A DNA stretch of 64,000 bases, taken from positions 62,001 through 126,000 of the forward strand of contig CALFUL010000014.1 in assembly GCA_937929935.1 (NCBI GenBank), read 5' to 3'. Origin of the DNA: an uncultured Flavobacteriaceae bacterium. GTDB lineage: Bacteria > Bacteroidota > Bacteroidia > Flavobacteriales > Flavobacteriaceae. Position numbers and translations under genes: made by a program. The notes beneath the pieces are model-generated. The model was given only the letters and a program-made list of their open reading frames with translations. It ran no database searches and was not told the DNA's origin. This document shows, one piece after another, positions 1-7,185 of the stretch; the first letter of the stretch is position 1; every line of letters starts with the position of its first letter.

Positions 1-702
1 ACTTTCCATTTCAGGAAGCATATAGTTCAGATTATTCAACCTATCGGCTCCATTAAAAGCTAATTGTGCTGTGGTAATCGGAATAAATACACGTTCTTCT
101 TCTCCTTCATTTTCGCCATGCTCGCCAAAAACACCCACAATTTTAAATCCGGCTCCAGAAATCATCAAATATTCACCCAAGGGCGATTCAAGATGCGAAA
201 AAACTTCTCTTTTTATTTTATTACTAATGACCACAACCTTAGCGTTTTGTTGCACATCAGTTTCATTGATATACCTGCCTTCTGATAAAAATTCATTTTC
301 AATAGATTGTAGATTTCCATTGGTACCTGCAACTTCATAAACCAGTAAATCATTATTGTAAACCATTTGTGTGCCTCGCGGAAAATAAAGCATCGATGCT
401 TTTTCAATATCTTCTTTATTCGCTGATGAAATAGCTTCGTAATTCTCATTACGTAATTGAATACGTCTGCCGGGGTTTAAGCCCTTATATTCAATAGTAG
501 TGCGGTTGGGCCAAACCCAAATACTTGTCGCTGCATCTTCTTTAAATTCTGCATCAATGCCATTTTGCATGCCTTGACCAAAACCTAATAAAATTACCAG
601 AATGAAAATACCTGAGGCGACTGAAAGGCCTGTGAGGAAAGTCCGTAATTTATTTTTACGGATGGTATCGAAGATTTCTTGCCATCTTTCGATGTCAAAC
701 AT
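1..702 (-). CDS. ABC transporter permease, FtsX/MacB type (partial, N-terminal part)
   Basis: The reading frame is open from the ATG at 702 to the window edge and gives the first 234 residues; the C-terminal part lies outside. It starts MFDIERWQEIFDTIRKNK, a cytoplasmic lead-in, followed by one membrane helix (about residues 20-43) and a large extracytoplasmic domain with no further helix. This is the layout of the MacB_PCD domain ahead of an FtsX permease domain. Members of this family work with a MacB-like ATPase in tripartite efflux, lipoprotein release or mechanotransmission; the substrate cannot be read from this fragment. A GC-rich hairpin lies 24 nt upstream of the start. The partner ATPase is not in the window and may be further left. 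The family call is good; the function is open. Confidence 0.8.
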   Translation of the reverse strand, partial: MFDIERWQEIFDTIRKNKLRTFLTGLSVASGIFILVILLGFGQGMQNGIDAEFKEDAATSIWVWPNRTTIEYKGLNPGRRIQLRNENYEAISSANKEDIEKASMLYFPRGTQMVYNNDLLVYEVAGTNGNLQSIENEFLSEGRYINETDVQQNAKVVVISNKIKREVFSHLESPLGEYLMISGAGFKIVGVFGEHGENEGEEERVFIPITTAQLAFNGADRLNNLNYMLPEMES

Positions 703-725
703 ATTGATTAGTTTTTGATGATTGA

Positions 726-758
726 TGTGTGCGAGTGGGGGAGAAAATGCCGCACACA
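726..758 (-). promoter_or_regulatory. Hairpin in the leader of the permease gene
   Basis: An 8-bp inverted repeat (TGTGTGCG / CGCACACA) encloses a 17-nt loop with a pyrimidine run. It ends 24 nt before the permease start codon and no T-tract follows it on the minus strand, so it does not look like an intrinsic terminator. It may be an mRNA leader structure or an operator half-site pair. Only the repeat itself is seen; the role is inferred. Confidence 0.35.
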
Positions 759-778
759 CATTAAGACGTCAAGTAAAT

Positions 779-808
779 CTTTTTGTTACAGTTTTTGTAA
801 TAAAAAAG
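779..808 (-). terminator. Weak AT-rich hairpin after the small CxxC protein gene
   Basis: An imperfect inverted repeat (CTTTTTGTTACA / TGTAATAAAAAAG) lies 20 nt beyond the stop codon of the gene ending at 829. It could end transcription of the oxidase assembly cluster before the permease gene. The stem is AT-rich and has no clean U-tract, so the call is weak. Confidence 0.3.
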
Positions 809-828
809 CGTTAAAAATAAGATTCAGA

Positions 829-1041
829 CTATTTTTTAACTTTTCTGTAGATAATTAAAATCAATGCGCCCACCAAAATATAGGGTATCGCCATTAAATA
901 AATAATACCATTATTGATGCCCTCAGCTGCTTGCACATCACCACTACTTTCAAGTGCTGCCCTGCACATAGCGCATTGAGCTGAAACCATATTTGGTAGC
1001 CCAAAAAAGAAAACAACTATAAGTATTAATACTTTTTTCAT
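829..1041 (-). CDS. Small CxxC membrane protein of the cytochrome oxidase assembly cluster
   Basis: A 70-residue protein with a signal-peptide-like N-terminus (MKKVLILIVVFFFGLPNMVSA), then a QCAMCRA motif directly after the likely cleavage site, a short soluble stretch and one C-terminal membrane helix (about residues 46-64) ending in basic residues. The two cysteines would sit at the outer face of the membrane. The gene is the last of a tight set (SCO-like, SCO1, DUF420, this gene), 34 nt after the DUF420 gene. Its position suggests a part in copper handling or redox maturation of the oxidase, but I know of no characterised homologue. The coding call is supported by the operon context and the clear membrane layout. 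Confidence 0.75.
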   Translation of the reverse strand: MKKVLILIVVFFFGLPNMVSAQCAMCRAALESSGDVQAAEGINNGIIYLMAIPYILVGALILIIYRKVKK

Positions 1042-1075
1042 AATGGTGGTTAAACTAATTCAATAACTGATTAAT

Positions 1076-1609
1076 TTAATTCATATAATAAGGCGAAATC
1101 ATCAGGTATACCACAACCCCAGTAATAGCTACATATAACCAAATCGGAAATGTAATTTTTGCCAATTTTCGATGTTTTTCAAACTTACCCAAATAGGCAA
1201 ATGCATAGGTTTTTAAAACTAATGGAATAATGACTATAGAAAGAATAATATGTGATATTAAAATAAAGTAATAGAAATACTTGACCCCACCTTCACCTAA
1301 AAACTCTGTTGAATCAGAAGTCATGTGATATATAATATACAATACTAAAAACACCAATGACATACCAATGCAGCTTGTCATTAAATTTTGATGTAACGCT
1401 CTTTTTTTATTTTTAATCGCCCAGACGGCTAGTATCAATAAGAAAGCTGTAAGTGCATTTATACCGGCATAAATGGGAGGCAAAAACCCTAAGCGCTCAA
1501 CATTTGGAATTTTTACACGAAACAGCATCGCAACAACTAGCGGCACAACAATAGATACAATGGTAATTAACCTATTAAATCTTTTCTCTTTTTGAGTTTC
1601 AACTTTCAT
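1076..1609 (-). CDS. DUF420 membrane protein, CtaM/YozB-like oxidase biogenesis factor
   Basis: A 177-residue integral membrane protein with about five hydrophobic helices (near 16-28, 42-62, 75-95, 108-135, 152-172). Its helices carry histidines (YHMTSD, SHIILS) and it matches the DUF420 pattern. In Bacillus and Staphylococcus the DUF420 protein CtaM (YozB) is needed to make a working aa3-type oxidase. Here the start codon directly follows the stop codon of the SCO1 gene with no gap, which suggests coupled translation. The context of copper chaperone, oxidase subunits and haem O synthase supports a role in oxidase assembly. The family is assigned with good confidence; the exact step is not known. 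Confidence 0.8.
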   Translation of the reverse strand: MKVETQKEKRFNRLITIVSIVVPLVVAMLFRVKIPNVERLGFLPPIYAGINALTAFLLILAVWAIKNKKRALHQNLMTSCIGMSLVFLVLYIIYHMTSDSTEFLGEGGVKYFYYFILISHIILSIVIIPLVLKTYAFAYLGKFEKHRKLAKITFPIWLYVAITGVVVYLMISPYYMN

Positions 1610-2335
1610 TTATTCTTCTAAAAGCTTTTTGATGTCTTCTTTTAAAATTGATATTTGTTCAGTTTCACCTTCTTTATTGCTACCCTTTGCTTCTAAAATG
1701 GCTCCGCGATAATAGACAATTGGGTTTCCGTGGTTATCAACCCTAGATCGTATGTATCCGTTTTTGTCTATCAAAGCAAAATGACCAGAATGCTCAAAAC
1801 CACCTGGCGCATCATCAACCTTTGCAGCGAATATATTGAAGCCTGCATTTGCCAAATCAAATATTTTTTCTTGATCGCCCGTCATTAAGTTCCAATCTAA
1901 ATCTGTAATACCATAACGTTCAGCATATTCTTTTAATACTCGAGGTGTATCATACTCGGGCGTGATTGAAAAAGAGGCAATTCCGAAATTATCAACTTCA
2001 GAAAATTCATTTTGTATGGCCACTAAATTGGTATTCATGATGGGGCAAATTGACGGACAGGTTGAAAAGAAAAATTCAGCTATAAAAACTTTGCCTTCAT
2101 AATCTTTATTAGTAATCAATAAACTGTCTTGATTCAAAAACTCAAAAGAAGGTACACGGCGCTTTTTTCCATTTAAAGTAACAAAAGCAAGATTGCCTGA
2201 ATTGTCTTTTAAATTCATTCTATCATTCTCAACTATGGCTCCTGATTTGATACGATCAATAATTTTGGGAATGAATATGATTCCGAAAATCAGAATGATT
2301 AATGACACCCATACATATGTGTATTTATTTTTCAT
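1610..2335 (-). CDS. SCO1/SenC/PrrC family copper chaperone for cytochrome c oxidase
   Basis: A 241-residue protein with an N-terminal membrane anchor (about residues 8-26) and a periplasmic thioredoxin fold. The copper ligands are present: Cys93 and Cys97 in STCPSICP and a distal histidine in EHSGH (His182 or His185). SCO proteins bind Cu(I)/Cu(II) and help build or reduce the CuA centre of oxidase subunit II, whose gene lies at about 33-34 kb. The start codon overlaps the stop of the upstream gene in an ATGA junction, and the DUF420 gene follows with no gap, so the three are probably translated as a unit. The length is usual for bacterial SCO1. Confidence 0.93.
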   Translation of the reverse strand: MKNKYTYVWVSLIILIFGIIFIPKIIDRIKSGAIVENDRMNLKDNSGNLAFVTLNGKKRRVPSFEFLNQDSLLITNKDYEGKVFIAEFFFSTCPSICPIMNTNLVAIQNEFSEVDNFGIASFSITPEYDTPRVLKEYAERYGITDLDWNLMTGDQEKIFDLANAGFNIFAAKVDDAPGGFEHSGHFALIDKNGYIRSRVDNHGNPIVYYRGAILEAKGSNKEGETEQISILKEDIKKLLEE

Positions 2336-2967
2336 TTGCTTCTATCTGATGTATTCTTTTTTAACGCTAGACGGTATTCTGCTAAAATTATTTTTACATC
2401 ATCAACCATCTTGTTATTCAAATCAGCTACTGAGGTTGCATCAAAACCATATTTAGTGCCTTCTAGCTCATCTTCATCATCATCGCGGCCTCGTAAGCTT
2501 CTGTCTTTGTCAATGATAAAAACATATGGGGTTGCCATGGTCTTGTCGAGTGCCAAATTAGTTTCTAAACTTTCAAAAAAGGTTGCTATCTCTTTTTCAT
2601 TGGTGTAAACAAATTGCCATTTTTGAACATCAGCAATAGCGCTCAGTTCTTTTTTAAGCTCAGCTACTTGCTGTTCTGTGCCTTCTGGCACCATCATTAC
2701 AAACTGAAAGTCTGAGAACTCATAAAAGCGTTTGTAAATCTTTTGATTGAGATTAAAGGCGTTCGCCTTTTTGTTATTGATATCGCTTCCTAAAAAACCT
2801 AAGACGGTTATTTTTTCTTTAAGCTGAACACCTTTAGCTGTTGAGAGTTCAGGAATGTTTTTAGTTAAGGTTGGTAGTTTTCCAAAATTATAAACCCCTG
2901 AGGCAAAGAAGATATAAACCACAATAGGTAAAATAAATAGGGTTACTAAAACAAAGGTCTTTTTCAT
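2332..2967 (-). CDS. SCO-like thioredoxin-fold protein lacking the metal-binding cysteines
   Basis: A 211-residue protein with an N-terminal anchor (about residues 5-24) and a soluble domain. The order of the elements resembles SCO proteins: an early ITVLGFLGSD strand where the CxxxC loop would be, a middle helix-strand part, and a late strand PYVFIIDKDRSLRGR resembling the FALIDKNGYIRSR strand of the true SCO next door. It contains no cysteine, so it cannot bind copper in the SCO way. It overlaps the SCO1 gene by four bases (ATGA). It is probably an ancient SCO paralogue that acts as a partner or scaffold; that is inference. Confidence 0.72.
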   Translation of the reverse strand: MKKTFVLVTLFILPIVVYIFFASGVYNFGKLPTLTKNIPELSTAKGVQLKEKITVLGFLGSDINNKKANAFNLNQKIYKRFYEFSDFQFVMMVPEGTEQQVAELKKELSAIADVQKWQFVYTNEKEIATFFESLETNLALDKTMATPYVFIIDKDRSLRGRDDDEDELEGTKYGFDATSVADLNNKMVDDVKIILAEYRLALKKNTSDRSK

Positions 2968-3058
2968 AGTTTCAGTACAAATGAATTAGATTTCTAAACC
3001 AGATGAATTTCAATAAAATTGAACATGTGCTGAAATAAATTCAGTTTAAACAAAAATA

Positions 3059-3086
3059 AAAAAGACGGCTCATTTGCCGTCTTTTT
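3059..3086 (-). terminator. Intrinsic terminator after oxidase subunit IV
   Basis: An 11-bp perfect stem (AAAAAGACGGC / GCCGTCTTTTT) with a 6-nt loop lies 18 nt beyond the subunit IV stop codon; a T-run follows on the minus strand. It separates the subunit III/IV unit from the SCO-like/SCO1/DUF420 unit. Confidence 0.85.
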
Positions 3087-3103
3087 ATTTTGTTAATTCT
3101 TCG

Positions 3104-3487
3104 TTAGAAATTCCAAGTAACAAAGCCATTTTTGTATACTTCATATACATAATCAGCTTCTAGTAATAGAATCAAAACTAGATAGGCTACTAAGAATATA
3201 GGTGTCCAGACAATAGCTCTTCTTAAAGCGGACTTCTCGTCACGTAGGTGCATGAAATCCCATGCAATGTAATAGGCTTTTACAAGGGTTAAGATGATGA
3301 ATATCCAGTTCAATAATCTCATTCCTAAGAAACTCGTACCAGTTAATGATTCTGGCTTAATTATACCTAAAACCACTTCTACCGCTGTCACTAAAGTCAA
3401 GAAAATTAGTACACCCCAAATTTTGGTAATGTTGGACTTAAATTTTACAAGGCCTCTAAAAATTTCTAATTTATGCTCGTGTGCCAT
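3104..3487 (-). CDS. Cytochrome c oxidase subunit IV (prokaryotic type)
   Basis: A 127-residue protein with three membrane helices (about 22-42, 54-74, 92-114) and short polar ends. The size, the helix pattern and the WDFMHLRDEKSALRRA segment fit the small subunit IV of caa3/bo3-type oxidases. This subunit stabilises the subunit I/III core and carries no cofactor. The gene is 53 nt after the 324-residue subunit III gene and is closed by a strong terminator, so it is the last gene of that unit. Confidence 0.85.
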   Translation of the reverse strand: MAHEHKLEIFRGLVKFKSNITKIWGVLIFLTLVTAVEVVLGIIKPESLTGTSFLGMRLLNWIFIILTLVKAYYIAWDFMHLRDEKSALRRAIVWTPIFLVAYLVLILLLEADYVYEVYKNGFVTWNF

Positions 3488-3540
3488 TATATATTATATT
3501 ATTCCTGATTTAAAAGATTCCCTCATTCGGGGGAACGAAA

Positions 3541-4515
3541 TTATACTAGATAGAAAAAGGTAAATACAAATACCCAAACTAAATCTACAAAGTGCCAATA
3601 CAGCCCTACTTTTTCAACCATTTCATAATGGCCTCGTTTTTCATAGGTACCTAAAATCACATTAAAAAATATGATAATATTAATGATGACCCCCGAAAAA
3701 ACGTGAAAGCCGTGAAAGCCTGTAATGAAAAAGAAAAAGTCAGCAAATAATCTGCTACCATATTCATTATGAATTAAGTTCGCACCTTCAACCACTTGGG
3801 TTGCATTTCCTAATTTCGTTAACGATTCTTCTCTTGTTAATAATGTTTTTTCTCCTTTTTCATTAATTGTTTCTGTGCGAATTAAAATATTTGAATCCGC
3901 TTTAAAACCTTCAACCACTTCATTTACCGAGTAGGTTGGCAAGGTTGGTTCAGACATAAACCAAACCCCTTCATTTCTTTCTAATTCATTTCGCTCAGAA
4001 GGTATTGTTTTCGCAAAGTCAGCAATCGCTGCTCTTTCGCCAGTATCAGCATTTACAAATTGTAGAATTCTACCTCCTTTGGTTTCAATGGCACCGTAAT
4101 CACCTTTAATAAATGTTGCCCATTCCCAAGCTTGAGAACCAACGAAAATTGCTCCACCTATAATTGTTAAAAACATATACCAGATTACGGCGTTTTTTTT
4201 CATTTTATGGCCTGCATCAACTGCCAATACCATGGTTACTGATGACATTATCAAAACAAACGTCATAAACGCAACATAAATCATGGGATAATTACCGTGA
4301 AAAAAAGGCACGTGAGTGAAAACCTCATCAGCAATAGGCCATGTTTCAATGAATTTAAATCTTGAAAAACCGTATGAAGCTAAAAACCCTGAAAAAGTTA
4401 AGGCATCAGAAACAATGAAAAACCACATCATGAGTTTACCATAGCTGGCATTCAGTGGTTGGTTACCACCACCCCATACACTTTCTTCTGAATTTGTTGA
4501 AACTGTTGAATCCAT
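3541..4515 (-). CDS. Cytochrome c oxidase subunit III with a large insertion
   Basis: A 324-residue heme-copper oxidase subunit III of the five-helix type. Helices are at about 26-50, 75-99, 108-130, 255-287 and 303-324. Family signatures are GSQAWEW near 126-131 and FFITGFHGFHV near 261-271. Between the third and fourth helices is a polar stretch of about 110 residues (about 141-252) that normal subunits III lack; by CyoC-type topology it would lie on the periplasmic side. The neighbouring gene encodes a second, normal-sized subunit III. A well-formed TTTG-N18-TAAATTTG promoter precedes this gene, so it can be transcribed apart from ctaB and the first subunit III gene. Subunit III has no cofactor and supports proton uptake and stability. 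Confidence 0.92.
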   Translation of the reverse strand: MDSTVSTNSEESVWGGGNQPLNASYGKLMMWFFIVSDALTFSGFLASYGFSRFKFIETWPIADEVFTHVPFFHGNYPMIYVAFMTFVLIMSSVTMVLAVDAGHKMKKNAVIWYMFLTIIGGAIFVGSQAWEWATFIKGDYGAIETKGGRILQFVNADTGERAAIADFAKTIPSERNELERNEGVWFMSEPTLPTYSVNEVVEGFKADSNILIRTETINEKGEKTLLTREESLTKLGNATQVVEGANLIHNEYGSRLFADFFFFITGFHGFHVFSGVIINIIIFFNVILGTYEKRGHYEMVEKVGLYWHFVDLVWVFVFTFFYLV

Positions 4516-4546
4516 AGAGTACTTTAAAGTATGATTATAATCGCTG

Positions 4547-4576
4547 CAAATTTACGTTTCTTTTTTGCTTTACAAA
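4547..4576 (-). promoter_or_regulatory. Promoter of the subunit III/IV unit (Bacteroidota sigma-A type)
   Basis: Read on the minus strand, TTTG (4576-4573) is followed after 18 nt by TAAATTTG (4554-4547), matching the TTTG-N19-TAnnTTTG consensus of Bacteroidota. It lies 32 nt before the start codon at 4515. Confidence 0.65.
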
Positions 4577-4612
4577 AACCTATTTGTTATTGAAAACCAA
4601 TTTTCTTGTGAT

Positions 4613-5194
4613 TTATTTCACAAAAAGCATAAACAGTATCAAATACAACCATAAGAAACCTAAAAAATGCCAAAAGGTTTCACCAAGGGTTACCCCTAAA
4701 TAATTAGTTGACGTATACTTGTTTTTTGAATTTTGAAACAAAACTACCCCCAATGAGATTAATCCTGCTACTAGGTGAAGAATGTGAACACCGGCAATTA
4801 AAAACACAAAAGAAGCCTTGATATTACTTGTGGGACCAGTAAAATTAAAACCACTATCTATTAAACTTTGAAAGCCCAAAAATTGTAACACAATAAAAAG
4901 AACACCCAAGACCAAGGTAATCAAAAGCCAAGTTGATCCTTGCTTTTTTTGATCTTGCTTAATGGCTTTTCTTGCCAAGAAATAGGTTATACTGCTCAAA
5001 ATAATAACGGCTGTACTAATGAAAAAAAGCTGAGGCAACTCAACTTCTTCAAGCCAATCTTCACGTGCTCTACTTACAATATAAGCACTTGTCCAACCTG
5101 CAAAGCCCATTATTAAACTGCCTATACCCACCCAAAGCATCATTTTCTTTGACCGTTCAATTTTTTCTGTATCACTAAGATGTGTAACGTCCAT
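4613..5194 (-). CDS. Cytochrome c oxidase subunit III (short form)
   Basis: A 193-residue, five-helix subunit III of normal length (helices near 18-40, 54-74, 87-110, 127-152, 170-192). Family features include GVHILHLVAG in the fourth helix and FWHFLGFLWLYL in the last. It starts 33 nt after ctaB and precedes the longer subunit III gene by 97 nt. Two adjacent subunit III genes are common in Bacteroidota oxidase clusters; it is not known from sequence alone whether both enter the same enzyme or serve alternative assemblies. Confidence 0.9.
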   Translation of the reverse strand: MDVTHLSDTEKIERSKKMMLWVGIGSLIMGFAGWTSAYIVSRAREDWLEEVELPQLFFISTAVIILSSITYFLARKAIKQDQKKQGSTWLLITLVLGVLFIVLQFLGFQSLIDSGFNFTGPTSNIKASFVFLIAGVHILHLVAGLISLGVVLFQNSKNKYTSTNYLGVTLGETFWHFLGFLWLYLILFMLFVK

Positions 5195-5227
5195 AGTACT
5201 TTTATTTTTTTTAAGTGCTGCTTTTAA

Positions 5228-6127
5228 TCAAATGAATTTGTCAATTACATACACTATTTGCATAAGGGTAATATAACTCACACTTGCCAACATGAGTTTT
5301 CGAGCTGTTGCATTATCACGTTTTTGATATAATTGAAATGCAAAAAATAACATAAATAACCCCATTATGAAAACTATACTAGCTGCCAGAATTGACAATT
5401 GTAAACTTCCTGTAATTCCAAAAGCCGGAATCACAGATATGACTATCATCCATATGGTGTACATAATTATTTGTAATGCTGTACCACGATCTTTTTTACC
5501 GGTGGGTAACATTTTGAATCCGCCTTTTTTGTAATCATCATCAAGCATCCATCCAAGGGCCCAAAAGTGTGGAAATTGCCAAAAAAATTGAATCATAAAT
5601 AAGGTGCCCGGTTCAATACCAAAATCATTGGTTGCCGCTACCCAACCCAGCATAAACGGAATTGCCCCTGGAAAAGCTCCAACAAAAACGGCCAAAGGTG
5701 TTTTTGTTTTCAAAGGTGTATAAACGCTGGTGTATAAAAAAATAGAAATTGCACCGAACATTGCGGTTTGCGAGTTTAAAAAGTACAAGGCAACAATTCC
5801 TAAAATAGTAAGCACTACCGCAATAGTCATTGCTGTACTTACTGACATACGGCCTGATGGTATGGGTCTGTTTTTAGTTCTGTTCATTAGGGCATCTAAA
5901 TCTCTTTCAATGACCTGATTATAGGCGTTTGATGCGCCAACCATACAATACCCGCCAAATGCTAAAAGTAACAATGCGATGCCATCTACAGGCACTGGTG
6001 CCAAAAGATAACCCGCTAAAGAAGAGAAAACCACGCTTACAGCAAGCCTTGCTTTTGTAATTTCTTTAAAGTCGGCAAAAATCATTCTCAATGAAGAAGT
6101 ATTTGCCGCACTAACCGCCGTTTTCAT
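5228..6127 (-). CDS. ctaB: Protoheme IX farnesyltransferase (heme O synthase)
   Basis: A 299-residue membrane protein of the UbiA prenyltransferase superfamily with about eight to nine helices. It has the two diphosphate-binding motifs: NQVIERDLDALMNRTKNR (aspartates binding Mg2+) and LDDDYKKGGFKMLP. The enzyme adds a farnesyl group to haem b to make haem O, the precursor of haem A used by the oxidase encoded nearby. It is first in the minus-strand cluster, followed 33 nt later by a subunit III gene. The usual partner, haem A synthase (CtaA), is not in this window. Confidence 0.95.
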   Translation of the reverse strand: MKTAVSAANTSSLRMIFADFKEITKARLAVSVVFSSLAGYLLAPVPVDGIALLLLAFGGYCMVGASNAYNQVIERDLDALMNRTKNRPIPSGRMSVSTAMTIAVVLTILGIVALYFLNSQTAMFGAISIFLYTSVYTPLKTKTPLAVFVGAFPGAIPFMLGWVAATNDFGIEPGTLFMIQFFWQFPHFWALGWMLDDDYKKGGFKMLPTGKKDRGTALQIIMYTIWMIVISVIPAFGITGSLQLSILAASIVFIMGLFMLFFAFQLYQKRDNATARKLMLASVSYITLMQIVYVIDKFI

Positions 6128-6147
6128 TTTATATAAATAAGGGTTAG

Positions 6148-6178
6148 CAAAGATAACTTGCCAATGCTATTTCTGCAA
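6148..6178 (-). promoter_or_regulatory. Promoter of ctaB
   Basis: On the minus strand TTG (6178-6176) is followed after 20 nt by TATCTTTG (6155-6148), a good match to the Bacteroidota -33/-7 consensus, 21 nt before the ctaB start codon. Confidence 0.6.
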
Positions 6179-6198
6179 CGAAATGATGCTATTTATGC

Positions 6199-6206
6199 TA
6201 TATTTG
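6199..6206 (+). promoter_or_regulatory. -7 box of the metallo-beta-lactamase-fold gene
   Basis: TATATTTG is a perfect TAnnTTTG box 22 nt before the start codon at 6228. No clear TTTG -33 element is seen at the right distance. It is divergent from the ctaB promoter, and the two share the 100-nt intergenic region. Confidence 0.45.
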
Positions 6207-6227
6207 AGTTAAACGAAAATACTTGTT

Positions 6228-7130
6228 ATGAAAAGAATTACGCATTTAATCACGCTACTTTCGCTTATGATTATCCCATTGCAAACTTATGCACAAGATA
6301 AAGAAGTAACTATAGTCATCGATTCGCTGTCTAAAGACGTTCATATGCTGACTGGGCGTGGCGGAAATATAGGACTCTACATTGGCGAAACTCATGTTTT
6401 CATGATTGATGATCAATTTGAAAATTTAAGTGATAAAATAAAAACTGCAATTAGCAGCTTAACTGATAAACCTATTGTCTATTTGTTTAATACGCATATG
6501 CACGGAGACCACTCTGGCGGCAACGCTCGGTTCAATACTGAAACAGTTACTCTTGTTGCCCAAGATAATGTACACGAACGAATAAAATCAAATCTTAAAA
6601 AGAAAGTAGACAATCAAACGTTAAGCGAAGAAGATTACAAAAAAATGCTGCCTGAAGTGACTTTTTCAGAAGACATTACTTTTTATGACGGCACTGAAAC
6701 CATTATGGCATTTCATGTTCATAATGCGCACACTGATGGTGATGCCATGGTGTACTTTACTCAAAATAATGTATTACACATGGGTGATACTTATTTCTCT
6801 GGACGCTATCCGTATATCGATTTAAAAAGCGGCGGAAGCATTCAAGGCTATATCGCTGCACATAAAAAGGCACTTATGGTTATTAATGAGGATACAAAAA
6901 TAATTCCGGGTCACGGTCGCCCTTCAAATGCGAAAGAATTAAAGGTCTATGTTCAGATGTTGGAAGAAATTACTGAGAAAATTCAAAAGGAAATTACTGC
7001 TGGCGTTTCTTTTGAAGCTGTCAAAGCAAATGCGTCGCTTACTAAGGCATATGACCAAAAACATGGCTCAGGTTTTATAAACCCTGAACGATTACGACAA
7101 ATCATCTACAGTAGCTTAAAAGTGGACTAA
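6228..7130 (+). CDS. Secreted metallo-beta-lactamase-fold hydrolase
   Basis: A 300-residue protein with a signal peptide (cleavage after about TYA-Q23). It has the full dinuclear zinc set of the fold: THMHGDHSGG (His90, His92, Asp94, His95), HNAHTDGD (His168), HMGDTY (Asp187) and PGHGRP (His229). The pattern is that of a general MBL hydrolase (similar to B3-like/cyclase-like proteins of the periplasm). The substrate cannot be named: lactamase, lactonase and other esterase activities are all possible. It is a single gene with its own -7 box and a terminator just after the stop, in the opposite direction to both neighbours. No resistance cassette features surround it. Confidence 0.85.
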   Translation: MKRITHLITLLSLMIIPLQTYAQDKEVTIVIDSLSKDVHMLTGRGGNIGLYIGETHVFMIDDQFENLSDKIKTAISSLTDKPIVYLFNTHMHGDHSGGNARFNTETVTLVAQDNVHERIKSNLKKKVDNQTLSEEDYKKMLPEVTFSEDITFYDGTETIMAFHVHNAHTDGDAMVYFTQNNVLHMGDTYFSGRYPYIDLKSGGSIQGYIAAHKKALMVINEDTKIIPGHGRPSNAKELKVYVQMLEEITEKIQKEITAGVSFEAVKANASLTKAYDQKHGSGFINPERLRQIIYSSLKVD

Positions 7131-7163
7131 AAAAAATCCTGAGTGTTGAACTCAGGATTTTTT
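7131..7163. terminator. Bidirectional terminator between the MBL-fold gene and tonB
   Basis: A 13-bp perfect stem (AAAAAATCCTGAG / CTCAGGATTTTTT) with a 7-nt loop starts right after the stop codon at 7130 and lies 23 nt from the converging tonB-like gene. A-runs and T-runs on both sides let it work in both directions. Confidence 0.9.
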
Positions 7164-7185
7164 TAATAGTATAAAGACACTTATT

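Noticed and set aside
3051..3058. TATTTTTG box as a promoter for the SCO-like/SCO1 unit
   Set aside because: It lies in the T-tract of the terminator at 3059-3086, and its -33 element would be inside the hairpin. It is probably a chance match.
6228..7130. Metallo-beta-lactamase-fold gene as an antibiotic resistance gene
   Set aside because: The fold is shared by many hydrolases, and there is no mobile element, cassette or resistance context. The substrate is not readable from sequence.
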